Source: Myxococcales bacterium
GTDB taxonomy: Bacteria; Myxococcota_A; UBA9160; SMWR01
DNA: 39,892 nucleotides
Assembly (NCBI GenBank): GCA_022572485.1
Contig: JACZVU010000005.1
Span: 1-39,892 of the forward strand
Direction: 5' to 3'
Under the pieces are notes generated by a model. That model worked only from the letters and a program-made list of their open reading frames with translations. It was not told where the DNA came from and did not search any database. The translations under genes and the position numbers were made by a program. Shown in pieces: positions 17,294-25,704 of the stretch (the first letter of the stretch is position 1; every line of letters starts with the position of its first letter).

Positions 17294-17455
17294 GGGCGGC
17301 TCCGCCTTGCTACTAGCGCGTGAAAAGAAAGCACGGCATTTAGGGGGCGCGATCTAATGCGATGTCACTTGGGTGGGGTGACGAGGGGCTTGAGGGCGAC
17401 ATGGGGTTAGAGCCCGACGGCCCCCCGTCACCCCGCCCGAGCAGCCAACTCCCGT
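17294..17455. repeat. Dispersed palindromic repeat, copy 4
   Basis: It has the linker CTAGCGCGTGAAAAG, then stem 2 at 17371-17390 with 17419-17438 (three mismatches) around TGAGGGCGACATGGGG, and the shared tail CCAACTCCCGT. Stem 1 is degraded. It lies 42 bp beyond the stop of intact trxA. Confidence 0.85.
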
Positions 17456-17497
17456 TGCGACGCCCTCGGCGCTACGGCGGAGTGCAGGCGCTGGGCG

Positions 17498-17821
17498 CTA
17501 GAGCATTTTTTCGATCGCCGCTTCGAAGTCCGCCTTGGGGCGAACGCCTTGAAGTTGGTCCACGACCTGGCCGTTCTTGAATGACAAGATCGTCGGAATT
17601 GCGCGGATTCCGTACTGGCCCGGAGTGTTCGGATTCGAATCGATATCCATCTTGGCAATCTTGACGCGGTCCCCGTACTGCTCGGCGAGGTCTTTGATCA
17701 CGGGAGCGATCTGCTTGCACGGAGCGCACCATTCCGCCCAGAAGTCGATGATCACCGGTTTGTCGGATTTCAAGACCTCCGCCTCGAAGTTCTGATCCGT
17801 CACCTCGACAACTTCAGCCAT
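17498..17821 (-). CDS. trxA: Thioredoxin
   Basis: A 107-residue cytoplasmic thioredoxin, a general disulfide reductase recharged by thioredoxin reductase. The active site is WCAPC at 31-35, one residue different from the common WCGPC (Gly to Ala). IIDFWAEW, the cis-Pro76 in RAIPTILSF and FKNGQVVDQLQG are typical. The start is the ATG at 17819-17821 with AGGAG 11 nt upstream; the longer open frame upstream has no homology. It is divergent from the macrodomain gene across about 285 nt, in which no gene or clear promoter was found. A truncated copy of its 3' half is at 15036-15188. Confidence 0.97.
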   Translation of the reverse strand: MAEVVEVTDQNFEAEVLKSDKPVIIDFWAEWCAPCKQIAPVIKDLAEQYGDRVKIAKMDIDSNPNTPGQYGIRAIPTILSFKNGQVVDQLQGVRPKADFEAAIEKML

Positions 17822-18107
17822 GGTCACTCGGTCTCCTGTGGGCGATCGCCAGCCCGCTCGTCTTTGCCGGTCCGATCCTTTCGGTCTGGCTTTCGCTGGA
17901 ACTTGGACACTGCTACGCGCGGTGCAAGAGAGTACCGCGTGCTGCTCGCATTGCTCCCCGTTGACGCTCCAAGCACTCATCGGTACGTTGCTGGTTTCCG
18001 ATCTCATTGTTTTGAAAGAGCTTTCTCCACATTGGGGGTCTCATGCGCGGAGCGCGAGGCGTCATGCCTTCCGTTTTCGTTGTCGCGACGGACGCAATCG
18101 AGCCGTA

Positions 18108-18647
18108 ATGGGGCGCATCGTTCTGGTCGAAGGCGATATCACCGAAGCCAACGTCGACGCGATCGTAAACGCCGCGAATAGTTCGTTGACTCTCGGCGCG
18201 GGAGTCTCTGGCGCGATTGCTGCGAAAGGCGGTCCGTCCATTCAGGCAGAGTGCGATGCAGTCGGGCCGATCGAGGTCGGCGACGCCGTCGTGACGGGGG
18301 CGGGTGATCTGCCGGCGCGCCATCTGATTCACGCGGCCGGGATGCCGCCCGGTGGTGTCGCGACGGAAAAGAGCATCCGTTCCGCCGTGCGTCGCAGCCT
18401 GGAGTTGGCCCGCGAGAAGGCGTGCCGCTCGATCGCGATCCCCGCAATTGGAGCGGGAATAGGGGGTTTCTCGGAACAGCGCTGTGCGGAAATCCTGATC
18501 GAGGAGGGGCGTCAGCATCTGGCGGGCGAGACGACCCTCGAAGAAGTGCGGTTCGTTCTCTTCGGTGAGCCCAGCTACCGGGTTTTCGAAATGGCGAAGG
18601 ATGCCGAGGCGGTCCGGGCCCAGATGGCCCGACTTCGCGCGCGCTAG
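18108..18647 (+). CDS. Macrodomain protein, ADP-ribose binding or hydrolysing
   Basis: A 179-residue macrodomain. The ATG at 18108 opens MGRIVLVEGDITEANVDAI; NAANSSL (21-27) and GAGVSGAI (about 30-37) form the ADP-ribose pocket, with IPAIGAGIGGF forming the second loop. The family includes O-acetyl-ADP-ribose deacetylases and mono-ADP-ribosyl hydrolases such as YmdB, where the Asn of NAAN and a nearby Asp or Gly-rich loop do the work; activity here is inferred. The frame is open further upstream to 17820 but without homology. It stands alone between divergent trxA and the haem operon. A link to the TIR protein 3 kb away, which could produce ADP-ribose, is only speculation. Confidence 0.93.
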   Translation: MGRIVLVEGDITEANVDAIVNAANSSLTLGAGVSGAIAAKGGPSIQAECDAVGPIEVGDAVVTGAGDLPARHLIHAAGMPPGGVATEKSIRSAVRRSLELAREKACRSIAIPAIGAGIGGFSEQRCAEILIEEGRQHLAGETTLEEVRFVLFGEPSYRVFEMAKDAEAVRAQMARLRAR

Positions 18648-18766
18648 AGCTGGCCGACCCGGGCGATCCGGTGTGTGTGGCGCCTTCCCGTTCGGCCCAT
18701 CCACCTCTACGCTAACTTCTTACGCCGGCATGCCATCGGCGCGAGGCGCGCTCAAGAGGTTTCTGG

Positions 18767-19558
18767 GTGACGGTTCAGATCCTGCAATGGACAGCAGCGG
18801 TGTATCTTGCGGTGGGCTTGATGGCGGGGCTCGGCTTGGCGTTGGACACGCGCCGACTCGAGCGCGCTTCCGTGGCGCTGCTCGCCTTTGGCGCACTCCT
18901 CCACGGCGTGTCATTCGCCCTGCTTCACATCGTTGACGATCCGCCTCCGCTCACGGATTGGAGTGCGGTGTGCTCTTTCATGACCTGGATCGGAACCGTC
19001 TTCTACCTGATCTTGTTGAAGCGTTCGCGGTTGCAGCGCCTCGTGGTTCTCGTGGCGCCAGCTGCTTTTCTCGGAGCCTTTCTGGCGACGCTGCGCTCGC
19101 CGGGTGGGGCGCCCGTGGTGTCGGCGGCGGGTTCGTGGCCCCATGCACACGTGCTGTTGGCGAGTGCTGGCATCTCGCTTCTCGGATTGGCGGGCCTCGT
19201 CGGTGTCATCTTCTTGATCGAACACGCGCGACTGAAATCGAAGAAGCCCCTGGAGGGCCGCCTTCCGCTTCCATCGCTCGAAGCGCTCGATCGCGTGAAC
19301 GCGGTGACGCTATCCGCGGGATTTCTGTTGCTGACTCTCGGTGTGATCACTGGGATGATCTGGTTGCAGACCGAAAACGGTCGCCCCTGGTCGGGTGCTG
19401 CCCATGAAACCTGGTCGTTCGTCGCCTGGGTGATCTACGGGGCGCTGGTGGTCGCGCGCTTCGTCGCCAAACAGGGCTCGCGTCAGGCGGCGGCCAGCGC
19501 CGTGGGTGGTTTTGTATTCCTCTTCTTCGCGGTGATCGGCCTGGAGTTCATCTCGTGA
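18767..19558 (+). CDS. hemX: HemX/CcsA-like cytochrome c assembly family membrane protein
   Basis: A 263-residue integral membrane protein with about eight hydrophobic helices and the arrangement of the CcmC/CcsA/HemX family. The segment WPHAHVLLASAGISLLGLAG contains a His in the usual place, and ENGRPWSGAAHETWSFVAWV resembles the WGxxWxWDxxE haem-handling loop of the family in weakened form. The start is GTG 18767, with AAGAGG upstream. It overlaps hemA by GTGA. In Bacillus HemX affects glutamyl-tRNA reductase levels; in delta-type bacteria a similar gene precedes hemA. A role in haem supply or cytochrome c maturation is inferred. Confidence 0.85.
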   Translation: MTVQILQWTAAVYLAVGLMAGLGLALDTRRLERASVALLAFGALLHGVSFALLHIVDDPPPLTDWSAVCSFMTWIGTVFYLILLKRSRLQRLVVLVAPAAFLGAFLATLRSPGGAPVVSAAGSWPHAHVLLASAGISLLGLAGLVGVIFLIEHARLKSKKPLEGRLPLPSLEALDRVNAVTLSAGFLLLTLGVITGMIWLQTENGRPWSGAAHETWSFVAWVIYGALVVARFVAKQGSRQAAASAVGGFVFLFFAVIGLEFIS

Positions 19559-20838
19559 AGATGATCCTTCTGGGTATGAATCACCGAAGCGCGCCGATCG
19601 AGGTGCGCGAGCGCCTGGCGGTCGACGATCCTGGGCCGCTGCTTCAAAAACTCGTCGACAGCGACGACATCGAGGAAGCCGTGCTCTTCTCTACCTGCAA
19701 TCGCGTGGAAGTATTGGCGCTGACGCGTTCGCTGGAGAGTGCCCGCCATCGACTGCGTGCATTTTTCAAGCGCGATCTCGTGCGCGATGGCCACTCCGTC
19801 GACTTCGATTTCGATGAGGTAACCTACGAGTATCGCGATGGCGAAGCTGTAAGCCACGTGCTGCGCGTTGCCTCTGCGCTGGATTCGATGGTCGTCGGAG
19901 AGCCCCAGATCCTGGGTCAGACCAAAGACGCCTATCGCGCCGCCGTGGAGTGCGGCGCGTGCGGACCGATTCTCGGACGCCTGTTTCAGCACGCCTTCTC
20001 GACCGCAAAGCGGGTCAAGACCGAAACCCGCATTGGCGAGCGCCCGGTCTCGGTGGCTCGCGTCGCGGTAGATCTCGCAAAGCAGATCTTCGAGCGCTTC
20101 GACGAGAAACGCGCTCTGTTGATCGGCGCGGGAGAGATGGGCGAAATGGCGCTCCGGACGCTGAAGAAGCACGGTCTCGAGTCGATTTGCATCGCCAATC
20201 GCACCCCCGAGCGCGCCGAAGCGCTCGCTGCGCAGTTTGGCGCCACGGCCCATGGACTCGACGAACTGGAGACACTGCTCGGGGACGCCGACGTGGTGAT
20301 CACCTCGATCGGTGGCGACACGCCGATCTTGACGCTCGATCTCGTGTCGCGAGTGCTGCGGAATCGGCGCCACCGGCCGCTCTTCGTGATCGACATCGGT
20401 GTGCCGCGCAATGCCGACCCGTCGATCGATGCGATTGACAATCTCTACCGCTACGACCTCGATGATCTGGGCTCGATGGTGAGTGAAAACGCCGAGCAAC
20501 GCGCGCGCGAAGCGGAGCGAGCAGCGGCGATCGTCGTCGAGGAGCAGCAGCGTTTTGATGGCTGGTTTGCTGCCCTGCGCGCCGTTCCGACGATCCGTCA
20601 CCTACGCGACCGCGCAGAAAGCATTCGCTCGTGCGAGCTCGAGAGAGCGCTCGCGCGACTCGATCTCGGTGACACCGAGCAGGCGGCCGTCGACGCGTTG
20701 ACAAAGTCGATCGTCAACAAAATCCTGCACGCTCCGATTTCGCGCCTCAAACGAGAGGCGGAGCGGGAAGAAGGCATGGCTTATCTGGAAGTCGCTCGAG
20801 TCCTCTTCGAACTCGATGATGAGCCGGACCGCGAGTGA
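19555..20838 (+). CDS. hemA: Glutamyl-tRNA reductase
   Basis: A 427-residue enzyme reducing glutamyl-tRNA to glutamate-1-semialdehyde, the committed step of C5-pathway haem synthesis. The catalytic Cys48 lies in FSTCNRVE; GMNHRSAPIEVRERL opens the N-terminal domain; the NADPH domain has LIGAGEMGEMAL and IANRTPERAEAL; the C-terminal dimerisation helix contains KSIVNKILHAPISRLK. The start is GTG 19555, coupled to hemX, with an ATG two codons later as an alternative. The next step, hemL, is not in the window. It overlaps hemC by GTGA. Confidence 0.97.
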   Translation: MKMILLGMNHRSAPIEVRERLAVDDPGPLLQKLVDSDDIEEAVLFSTCNRVEVLALTRSLESARHRLRAFFKRDLVRDGHSVDFDFDEVTYEYRDGEAVSHVLRVASALDSMVVGEPQILGQTKDAYRAAVECGACGPILGRLFQHAFSTAKRVKTETRIGERPVSVARVAVDLAKQIFERFDEKRALLIGAGEMGEMALRTLKKHGLESICIANRTPERAEALAAQFGATAHGLDELETLLGDADVVITSIGGDTPILTLDLVSRVLRNRRHRPLFVIDIGVPRNADPSIDAIDNLYRYDLDDLGSMVSENAEQRAREAERAAAIVVEEQQRFDGWFAALRAVPTIRHLRDRAESIRSCELERALARLDLGDTEQAAVDALTKSIVNKILHAPISRLKREAEREEGMAYLEVARVLFELDDEPDRE

Positions 20839-21767
20839 CCACCATTCGAATCGCCACGCGTGCGAGCGACCTTGCACTCGTCCAGGCGCGATACGTGGCC
20901 GCCCGGATCGAGAGCGAACTCGGCGCGTCAACGGAGATCGTGCCGGTGAAGACCGCGGGCGATCGAATCCAGAGCGTTTCTCTCGCGAAGATCGGCGGCA
21001 AGGGTTTGTTCATGAAGGAGATCGAGGAGGCGCTCGCGGATGGCCACGCCGATGTGGCTGTGCACAGTGCCAAAGACCTGCCCGCCGTTCTCGCCGACGG
21101 CCTCGTGCTCGCCGCGTTTCCCGAGCGCGCGGATTGTCGCGATGCGCTCGTGGCCCGCCAGCCCGGAGTGACGTTGAGCGCGTTGGCTGTCGGTGCCCGC
21201 GTCGGCACGGGCAGCGCGCGGCGCGCCGCCCAGCTGAAGAGGAATCGGGCGGATCTCGAGATCGTGCCGCTGCGGGGCAACGTACCCACGCGGCTGAGGA
21301 AGCTCGTCGAGCAGGAACTCGACGCGGTGATTTTGGCTTGCGCGGGCCTGGATCGACTCGGGTTCGGGGACCAGATCGAGGAGCGAATCTCGCCGGACGT
21401 GATGTTGCCGGCGGTTGCCCAGGGTGCGCTGGCGATCGAGGCGCGTCGCGGAGAAACGCTCTGCGGCGATCTCGCTGCGCTCAACGATGCGCAGACCGCG
21501 CGCGACGTCTGCGCGGAGCGCGCTTTCTTGTCTCGCCTGGGGGCCGACTGCACGGTGCCCGTCGCCTGCCTCGCAGAAGGCACCGCCACCGGAAGGCTCC
21601 GGCTGCGTGGCCTCGTTGCCGCTGAGGATGGGAGTCGCATCGTACGGGGAGAGCTCGAAGTGGCAGCCGGCGAGGCGGTTTCTGGCGGCGCCCGACTCGC
21701 TGAGCGGATTCTCGCGAGTGGAGGCGAAGACATCCTTGCCGAAATCCGATCGAAGAGCGGGTCGTGA
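20835..21767 (+). CDS. hemC: Hydroxymethylbilane synthase (porphobilinogen deaminase)
   Basis: A 310-residue enzyme joining four porphobilinogens to linear hydroxymethylbilane on a dipyrromethane cofactor. IRIATRASDLALVQARYVA is the usual N-terminus; VHSAKDLPAVL and GTGSARRAAQL line the substrate site; LPLRGNVPTRLRKL-type sequence follows; the cofactor-binding Cys is Cys239 in GADCTVPVA, where many relatives have GGC. The start is GTG 20835 overlapping the hemA stop, and the end overlaps the cobA/hemD fusion. Confidence 0.97.
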   Translation: MTTIRIATRASDLALVQARYVAARIESELGASTEIVPVKTAGDRIQSVSLAKIGGKGLFMKEIEEALADGHADVAVHSAKDLPAVLADGLVLAAFPERADCRDALVARQPGVTLSALAVGARVGTGSARRAAQLKRNRADLEIVPLRGNVPTRLRKLVEQELDAVILACAGLDRLGFGDQIEERISPDVMLPAVAQGALAIEARRGETLCGDLAALNDAQTARDVCAERAFLSRLGADCTVPVACLAEGTATGRLRLRGLVAAEDGSRIVRGELEVAAGEAVSGGARLAERILASGGEDILAEIRSKSGS

Positions 21768-23326
21768 CTGCCGATCGGAAGCCCCCCGGCCGCGTCTGGT
21801 TGGTGGGCGCCGGCCCCGGCGATCCGGGCCTGATTACCGTGCGTGGTGCGGCTGTGTTGCGCGAAGCGGATGCCGTGGTCTACGACGCGCTCGCCTCGCC
21901 CGAGCTGCTGCAGCTCGCCTCGCCCGAAGCCGAGCGCTTCAACGTCGGCAAGCGAGGCCATGAAGAGATCACCCGATCGCAAGGCGAGATCAATGCGCTC
22001 CTGGTTCGACTTGCCCGCGAGGGCAAGAAGGTCGTGCGGCTCAAGGGCGGCGATCCCTTCGTGTTCGGCCGCGGTGGTGAAGAGGCGACCGCGTGTGTGG
22101 AAGCCGGCGTTGTGTTCGAGGTGATTCCCGGAATTTCGTCGGCTGTTGCGGCCCTGGCCTACGCGGGGATTCCAATCACGGATCGGCGGCATTCGGCGTC
22201 GTTTGCGGTGGTGACCGGCCACAAGGACCCGACTCGGGTGTCGAAAGAAACCCGCTGGCGCGAACTCGCGACCGCCGCGGACACGCTCGTGATCCTGATG
22301 GGCATGCGGAATCTCGAATCGGTCGTCGGGCACCTGCTGGAGGGAGGGTGCGCGGCTTCGAAACCCGCCGCGGCCGTGATGAACGGAACCCTGCCGAGCC
22401 AGCGGGTGGTGGTCGCGCCATTGGCTGAGTTGGTCCAAAAAGTGCGCGACGCCAAATTCGGCGCCCCGTGTGCGGTGGTCGTTGGCGATGTGGTGCAGCT
22501 CCGGGATTCACTCGCGTGGTTCGAAAAGCGGCCGCTCTTCGGCTCTCGCGTACTCGTCACGCGTGCAGCCGGGCAATCTGGGGAAATGCTCAGCGCGCTT
22601 CGGGAACTCGGCGCCGAAGCCGTGGTGGTTCCGATGATCCGCCTGGCGCCGCCCGAAGACCTTTCCGATCTCGACGCGGCCCTCGGCCGGCTCGCGCGTT
22701 ACGACGCCCTTTTGTTCACCAGCGCGAACGCAGTGCGCTTTCTCACCGCGCGCGCTGAGGAAATTGGATGTTCGACGCTTGAAGACGCGCCGCCGGTCGC
22801 CTGCGTGGGGCCGGTCACGGCCGAGGCGGCGCGAAGAGCGGGTTTTTCGGTGGCGCTGGTTCCGGAAGAAGGCCGCCGCGACGCTGGCGGGCTGCTCGAA
22901 GCGGTCTCGAAGCGCTGGCCGCCCCGAGGTCGGCATTTCCTGCTGCCCCAGGCAGAAGTGGCGCGGCCCGTGCTCGCCGAGGGTCTGCAACAGGGCGGCG
23001 CATCGGTCGATGAGGTGACCGTCTACCGAACCCTCGCCGCGGAGGTCGATGCCGACGCCCTCCGCGCGCAGCTCCGCGATCGCAAACTGGATGCGATTAC
23101 CTTCACGAGCCCGTCGACCGTGGAACACTTTGCGGCGCTGCTGGACGAGGAGAGCCGGAAGGCTGCGGCGGATTGTACGGTTGCCGCGATTGGCCCGGTG
23201 ACCGCAGACGCGCTACGACGCCTGGGTCTCGCGCCAGATTGGGTGCCCGACGAGCCCACGGTGCGGGCGTTGGTTGAAGGATTGGCGGTCTGCATGGGCC
23301 GTGAGCCAGAGGGAGAGGAGCGATGA
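21764..23326 (+). CDS. cobA-hemD: Fused uroporphyrinogen-III C-methyltransferase / uroporphyrinogen-III synthase
   Basis: A 520-residue two-domain protein. Residues about 8-250 are an SAM-dependent methyltransferase of the SUMT/CobA type: [51 protein letters not shown] and the [12 protein letters not shown] block. Residues about 260-515 are HemD, closing hydroxymethylbilane to uroporphyrinogen III, with low conservation as usual ([25 protein letters not shown]). The fusion covers the step after HemC and the branch to precorrin-2 for sirohaem and cobalamin. Such fusions are known in delta-type bacteria and Firmicutes. It starts at GTG 21764 and overlaps hemB by ATGA. Confidence 0.96.
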   Translation: MTADRKPPGRVWLVGAGPGDPGLITVRGAAVLREADAVVYDALASPELLQLASPEAERFNVGKRGHEEITRSQGEINALLVRLAREGKKVVRLKGGDPFVFGRGGEEATACVEAGVVFEVIPGISSAVAALAYAGIPITDRRHSASFAVVTGHKDPTRVSKETRWRELATAADTLVILMGMRNLESVVGHLLEGGCAASKPAAAVMNGTLPSQRVVVAPLAELVQKVRDAKFGAPCAVVVGDVVQLRDSLAWFEKRPLFGSRVLVTRAAGQSGEMLSALRELGAEAVVVPMIRLAPPEDLSDLDAALGRLARYDALLFTSANAVRFLTARAEEIGCSTLEDAPPVACVGPVTAEAARRAGFSVALVPEEGRRDAGGLLEAVSKRWPPRGRHFLLPQAEVARPVLAEGLQQGGASVDEVTVYRTLAAEVDADALRAQLRDRKLDAITFTSPSTVEHFAALLDEESRKAAADCTVAAIGPVTADALRRLGLAPDWVPDEPTVRALVEGLAVCMGREPEGEER

Positions 23327-24297
23327 GCTATCCGGCGACGCGGATGCGCCGCTTGCGCGGGAGCGAGGCGCTGCGCCGGTTGGTCCGCGAAACGCGGCTG
23401 TCGCGGGACGACCTGATCTTGCCGCTATTTGTGGTGGAGGGCAGTGGCGTTCGCGAGCCGGTTGCTTCGATGCCCGGTGTATTCCGCCACTCCGTGGACA
23501 CCTTGGTCTCGGAAGTAAAGCAGGTTCGCGATGCCGGAATCCCCGCAGTCATTCTTTTCGGGATACCCGCGGCCAAAGACGCGCGAGGCTCGGGTGCCGA
23601 CGCAGCCGATGGCATCGTTCAGCGCGCCGTCGCGTCGATCAAGGCGGCCGAGCCCGACCTTTGCGTCATGACGGATGTCTGCCTCTGCGGATACACCGAT
23701 CACGGTCACTGCGGAGTCGTTTCCGATGGTGATGTCGACAATGATCCCTCAGTCGAGCGGTTGGCGACGACCGCGTTGTCTCATGCTCGCGCAGGTGCGG
23801 ACATCGTCGCACCTTCCGACATGATGGACGGGCGGGTCGCGGCGATTCGCGCTGCGCTCGATGCGCACGATTTCCCCAGTGTCGCCATTCTCTCCTACGC
23901 GGCCAAGTTCGCCAGTGCTTACTACGGCCCGTTCCGCGATGCCGCCGAGAGTGCGCCGCAATTCGGCGATCGGCGCAGTTACCAGATGGACCCCCCCAAC
24001 CGCAGAGAGGCGCTCCGCGAGATGCGCCTCGACCTCGAAGAGGGTGCGGACGCGCTGATGGTCAAGCCCGCGCTCCCCTACCTCGATCTGCTCGCGGATG
24101 CCCGTCGAGAGTTCGATCTCCCACTGGCCGCTTACCAGGTTTCCGGCGAGTACGCGATGATCAAAGCCGCCGCCGAGCGCAGTTGGATCGACGGCGACCG
24201 CGTGATGGACGAGTCTCTGATCGCCATCAAGCGCGCCGGTGCGGATTGGATCGTGACCTATGCGGCGGTCGAGGTTGCCAGCCGCCTGAAACCGTGA
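23323..24297 (+). CDS. hemB: Delta-aminolevulinic acid dehydratase (porphobilinogen synthase)
   Basis: A 324-residue enzyme condensing two 5-aminolevulinates to porphobilinogen. The active-site Schiff-base lysines are Lys195 in [14 protein letters not shown] and Lys248 in [12 protein letters not shown]. The metal site is the zinc type, with Cys120, Cys122 and Cys130 in [14 protein letters not shown]. Length is standard. The ATG at 23323 overlaps the previous stop. It ends the core of the haem operon; a 63-residue protein follows 29 nt downstream. Confidence 0.97.
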   Translation: MSYPATRMRRLRGSEALRRLVRETRLSRDDLILPLFVVEGSGVREPVASMPGVFRHSVDTLVSEVKQVRDAGIPAVILFGIPAAKDARGSGADAADGIVQRAVASIKAAEPDLCVMTDVCLCGYTDHGHCGVVSDGDVDNDPSVERLATTALSHARAGADIVAPSDMMDGRVAAIRAALDAHDFPSVAILSYAAKFASAYYGPFRDAAESAPQFGDRRSYQMDPPNRREALREMRLDLEEGADALMVKPALPYLDLLADARREFDLPLAAYQVSGEYAMIKAAAERSWIDGDRVMDESLIAIKRAGADWIVTYAAVEVASRLKP

Positions 24298-24326
24298 ACC
24301 CCGGCCCCCCGCATTCAAGGAGATCC

Positions 24327-24518
24327 GTGTCCGTCCAGTACAAAATCGTCGAAATCTCGACCGTCACCGATGAGGCCATCGAGTCCGTCCTCAACGAGTG
24401 GGTCGCCCAGGGTTGGATCTACGATGGTCTCCAATTTGCGATGCGAGATTCTTCGCCCCGCCCTTGCATGGCCTTTGTGACCTTCAAGAAAGAACATGCG
24501 GATTCGACGGGCGACTGA
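24327..24518 (+). CDS. Small DUF4177-like protein
   Basis: A 63-residue protein starting at GTG 24327, with AAGGAG 5 nt upstream. The sequence VQYKIVEIS, then LNEWVAQGWIYDGLQFAM and MAFVTFKKE, has the beta-helix-beta pattern of small DUF4177-type proteins (YKVVxI, LNxxGxxGWxLV). Its function is unknown. It is probably co-transcribed with the haem genes given the 29-nt gap. Confidence 0.8.
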   Translation: MSVQYKIVEISTVTDEAIESVLNEWVAQGWIYDGLQFAMRDSSPRPCMAFVTFKKEHADSTGD

Positions 24519-24563
24519 TCGGGTCACCCGCTGGGCGGAGATCGGTGCGGCGGGCCGGCGCCG

Positions 24564-25001
24564 TCAACGCTTTTCGGTGCCGCTCGTTTTTTCGAACCGA
24601 ACCGCTGCTCCACTGTCGGTTCCCGGATCGTCACTGAGCCTGAATTCCGCGTTTACCTTCAAGGTTCGGCCTTCGAGCAGCTGCTGGAGGACGGCGGCGA
24701 TGTCGATGTCTTTCAAGGTCCGGGCGATTTCACGGCTCAGCCGGTCCAGAAACTCGCTGCGGGTTCGATCGCTGCTTTCCGCGATGTAATCGGTCCAGTC
24801 CTTCGGGACCGTATCCCCGAGAGCTCTCCGTACGGCCTCTTCTGTGGTGAAAAAACCAGCCAGCCCCAGCGCGATGGCGCGCCGCATCAGCTCGGGAATG
24901 GCGCCGAGGCTCTCCTGCGCTTCCTCCGCGCCTTCACGCTTCGCTGGCTCCTTTGCGGAGCCTTTGGGTTCAACTCTTTGCTTCCTTCGTGACTGTGTCA
25001 T
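24564..25001 (-). CDS. Small helical protein of unknown function
   Basis: A 145-residue protein from the ATG at 24999-25001. A basic, low-complexity N-terminus (MTQSRRKQRVEPKGSAKEPA) is followed by helices including ELMRRAIALGLAGFFTTEEAV and a second stretch from RSEFLDRLSREIARTL, then LEGRTLKVNAEFRLS. The helix with GFFTTEEAVR and the charged amphipathic region recall phasin-like or PHA-regulator-like proteins, but the likeness is weak and no name is given. The ribosome site is poor. It is divergent from the CBS gene by only 30 nt, so the two promoters must overlap the genes or each other. Confidence 0.7.
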   Translation of the reverse strand: MTQSRRKQRVEPKGSAKEPAKREGAEEAQESLGAIPELMRRAIALGLAGFFTTEEAVRRALGDTVPKDWTDYIAESSDRTRSEFLDRLSREIARTLKDIDIAAVLQQLLEGRTLKVNAEFRLSDDPGTDSGAAVRFEKTSGTEKR

Positions 25002-25031
25002 GGAGTAGAATTCCCATTGTGGAGAGATCGA

Positions 25032-25487
25032 ATGATGGCTGAGTCCGCATCCGTGTTGGTGAGCAACGCAATCCGCGTCCGAGACATCATGCAGACGGGC
25101 ATCGTCACCGTGAGTGCAGGCGACACGCTGTCTACGGTCGAGGATATCATGACGCTGGGTGGCGTGCGTCACATGCCGGTCGTTCGCGGGGGTGTGCTGG
25201 TCGGTGTGGTTTCCGAGCGGGATTTGCTGCGGGCCTCGCTGTCGAATCTGACCGAATTCGGGCAGGAAGAACGGCGAGCGTTTCTCCAGGTGGTGGAAAT
25301 CACCCGCGTGATGTCGGTCCCGCCGATCGTCATTTCTCCGGAAGCCAAGATCGAAGAAGCCGCCCGGCTGCTCGCGGAAAAGAAGATCGGCTGCCTGCCG
25401 GTGATCGAAGAAGGCAAGCTGGTCGGCCTCGTGACCGAGACCGACGTGCTTCGCTGCATCGCAGGCAGCTGGTACGAGGATCTCTGA
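25032..25487 (+). CDS. Tandem CBS-domain protein
   Basis: A 151-residue protein made of one CBS pair (Bateman module). CBS1 covers RVRDIMQTGIVTVSAGDTL through VLVGVVSERDLLRA; CBS2 covers ITRVMSVPPIVISPEAKI through KLVGLVTETDVLR. The GVVSERDLL and GLVTETDVL motifs are the nucleotide-contacting strands, so it may sense AMP, ATP or another adenosyl ligand. There is no catalytic partner domain. GGAGAG precedes two adjacent ATGs (25032, 25035). Nothing is seen between its stop and the next gene at 25705 apart from a 5-bp hairpin near 25504-25517. Confidence 0.92.
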   Translation: MMAESASVLVSNAIRVRDIMQTGIVTVSAGDTLSTVEDIMTLGGVRHMPVVRGGVLVGVVSERDLLRASLSNLTEFGQEERRAFLQVVEITRVMSVPPIVISPEAKIEEAARLLAEKKIGCLPVIEEGKLVGLVTETDVLRCIAGSWYEDL

Positions 25488-25704
25488 TGGCTCCGGTGAG
25501 AGGACCTACCGCAGTAGGCCGCTAGCGAACCGGACCGAGACCCGTCCAGCTGTGCTGCGCAGCGCCGCAGCGCTGGCGAGCACCAGCAGGGCCGCGAGCG
25601 TCCCCGCAATCTCCTTTGGTCGGGGCTGCGTCCGGCGCGAGAATCCCGATAGCGCGCGCGCCCGGTGGACCGACGCTCTTCGGCTTCAGGACCCCGTGGC
25701 GCTT

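Noticed and set aside
20747..22438. Long minus-strand open frame across hemC and cobA/hemD
   Set aside because: It is antisense to well-conserved enzymes, and its composition (Ser/Arg/Ala-rich) is that of a shadow frame.
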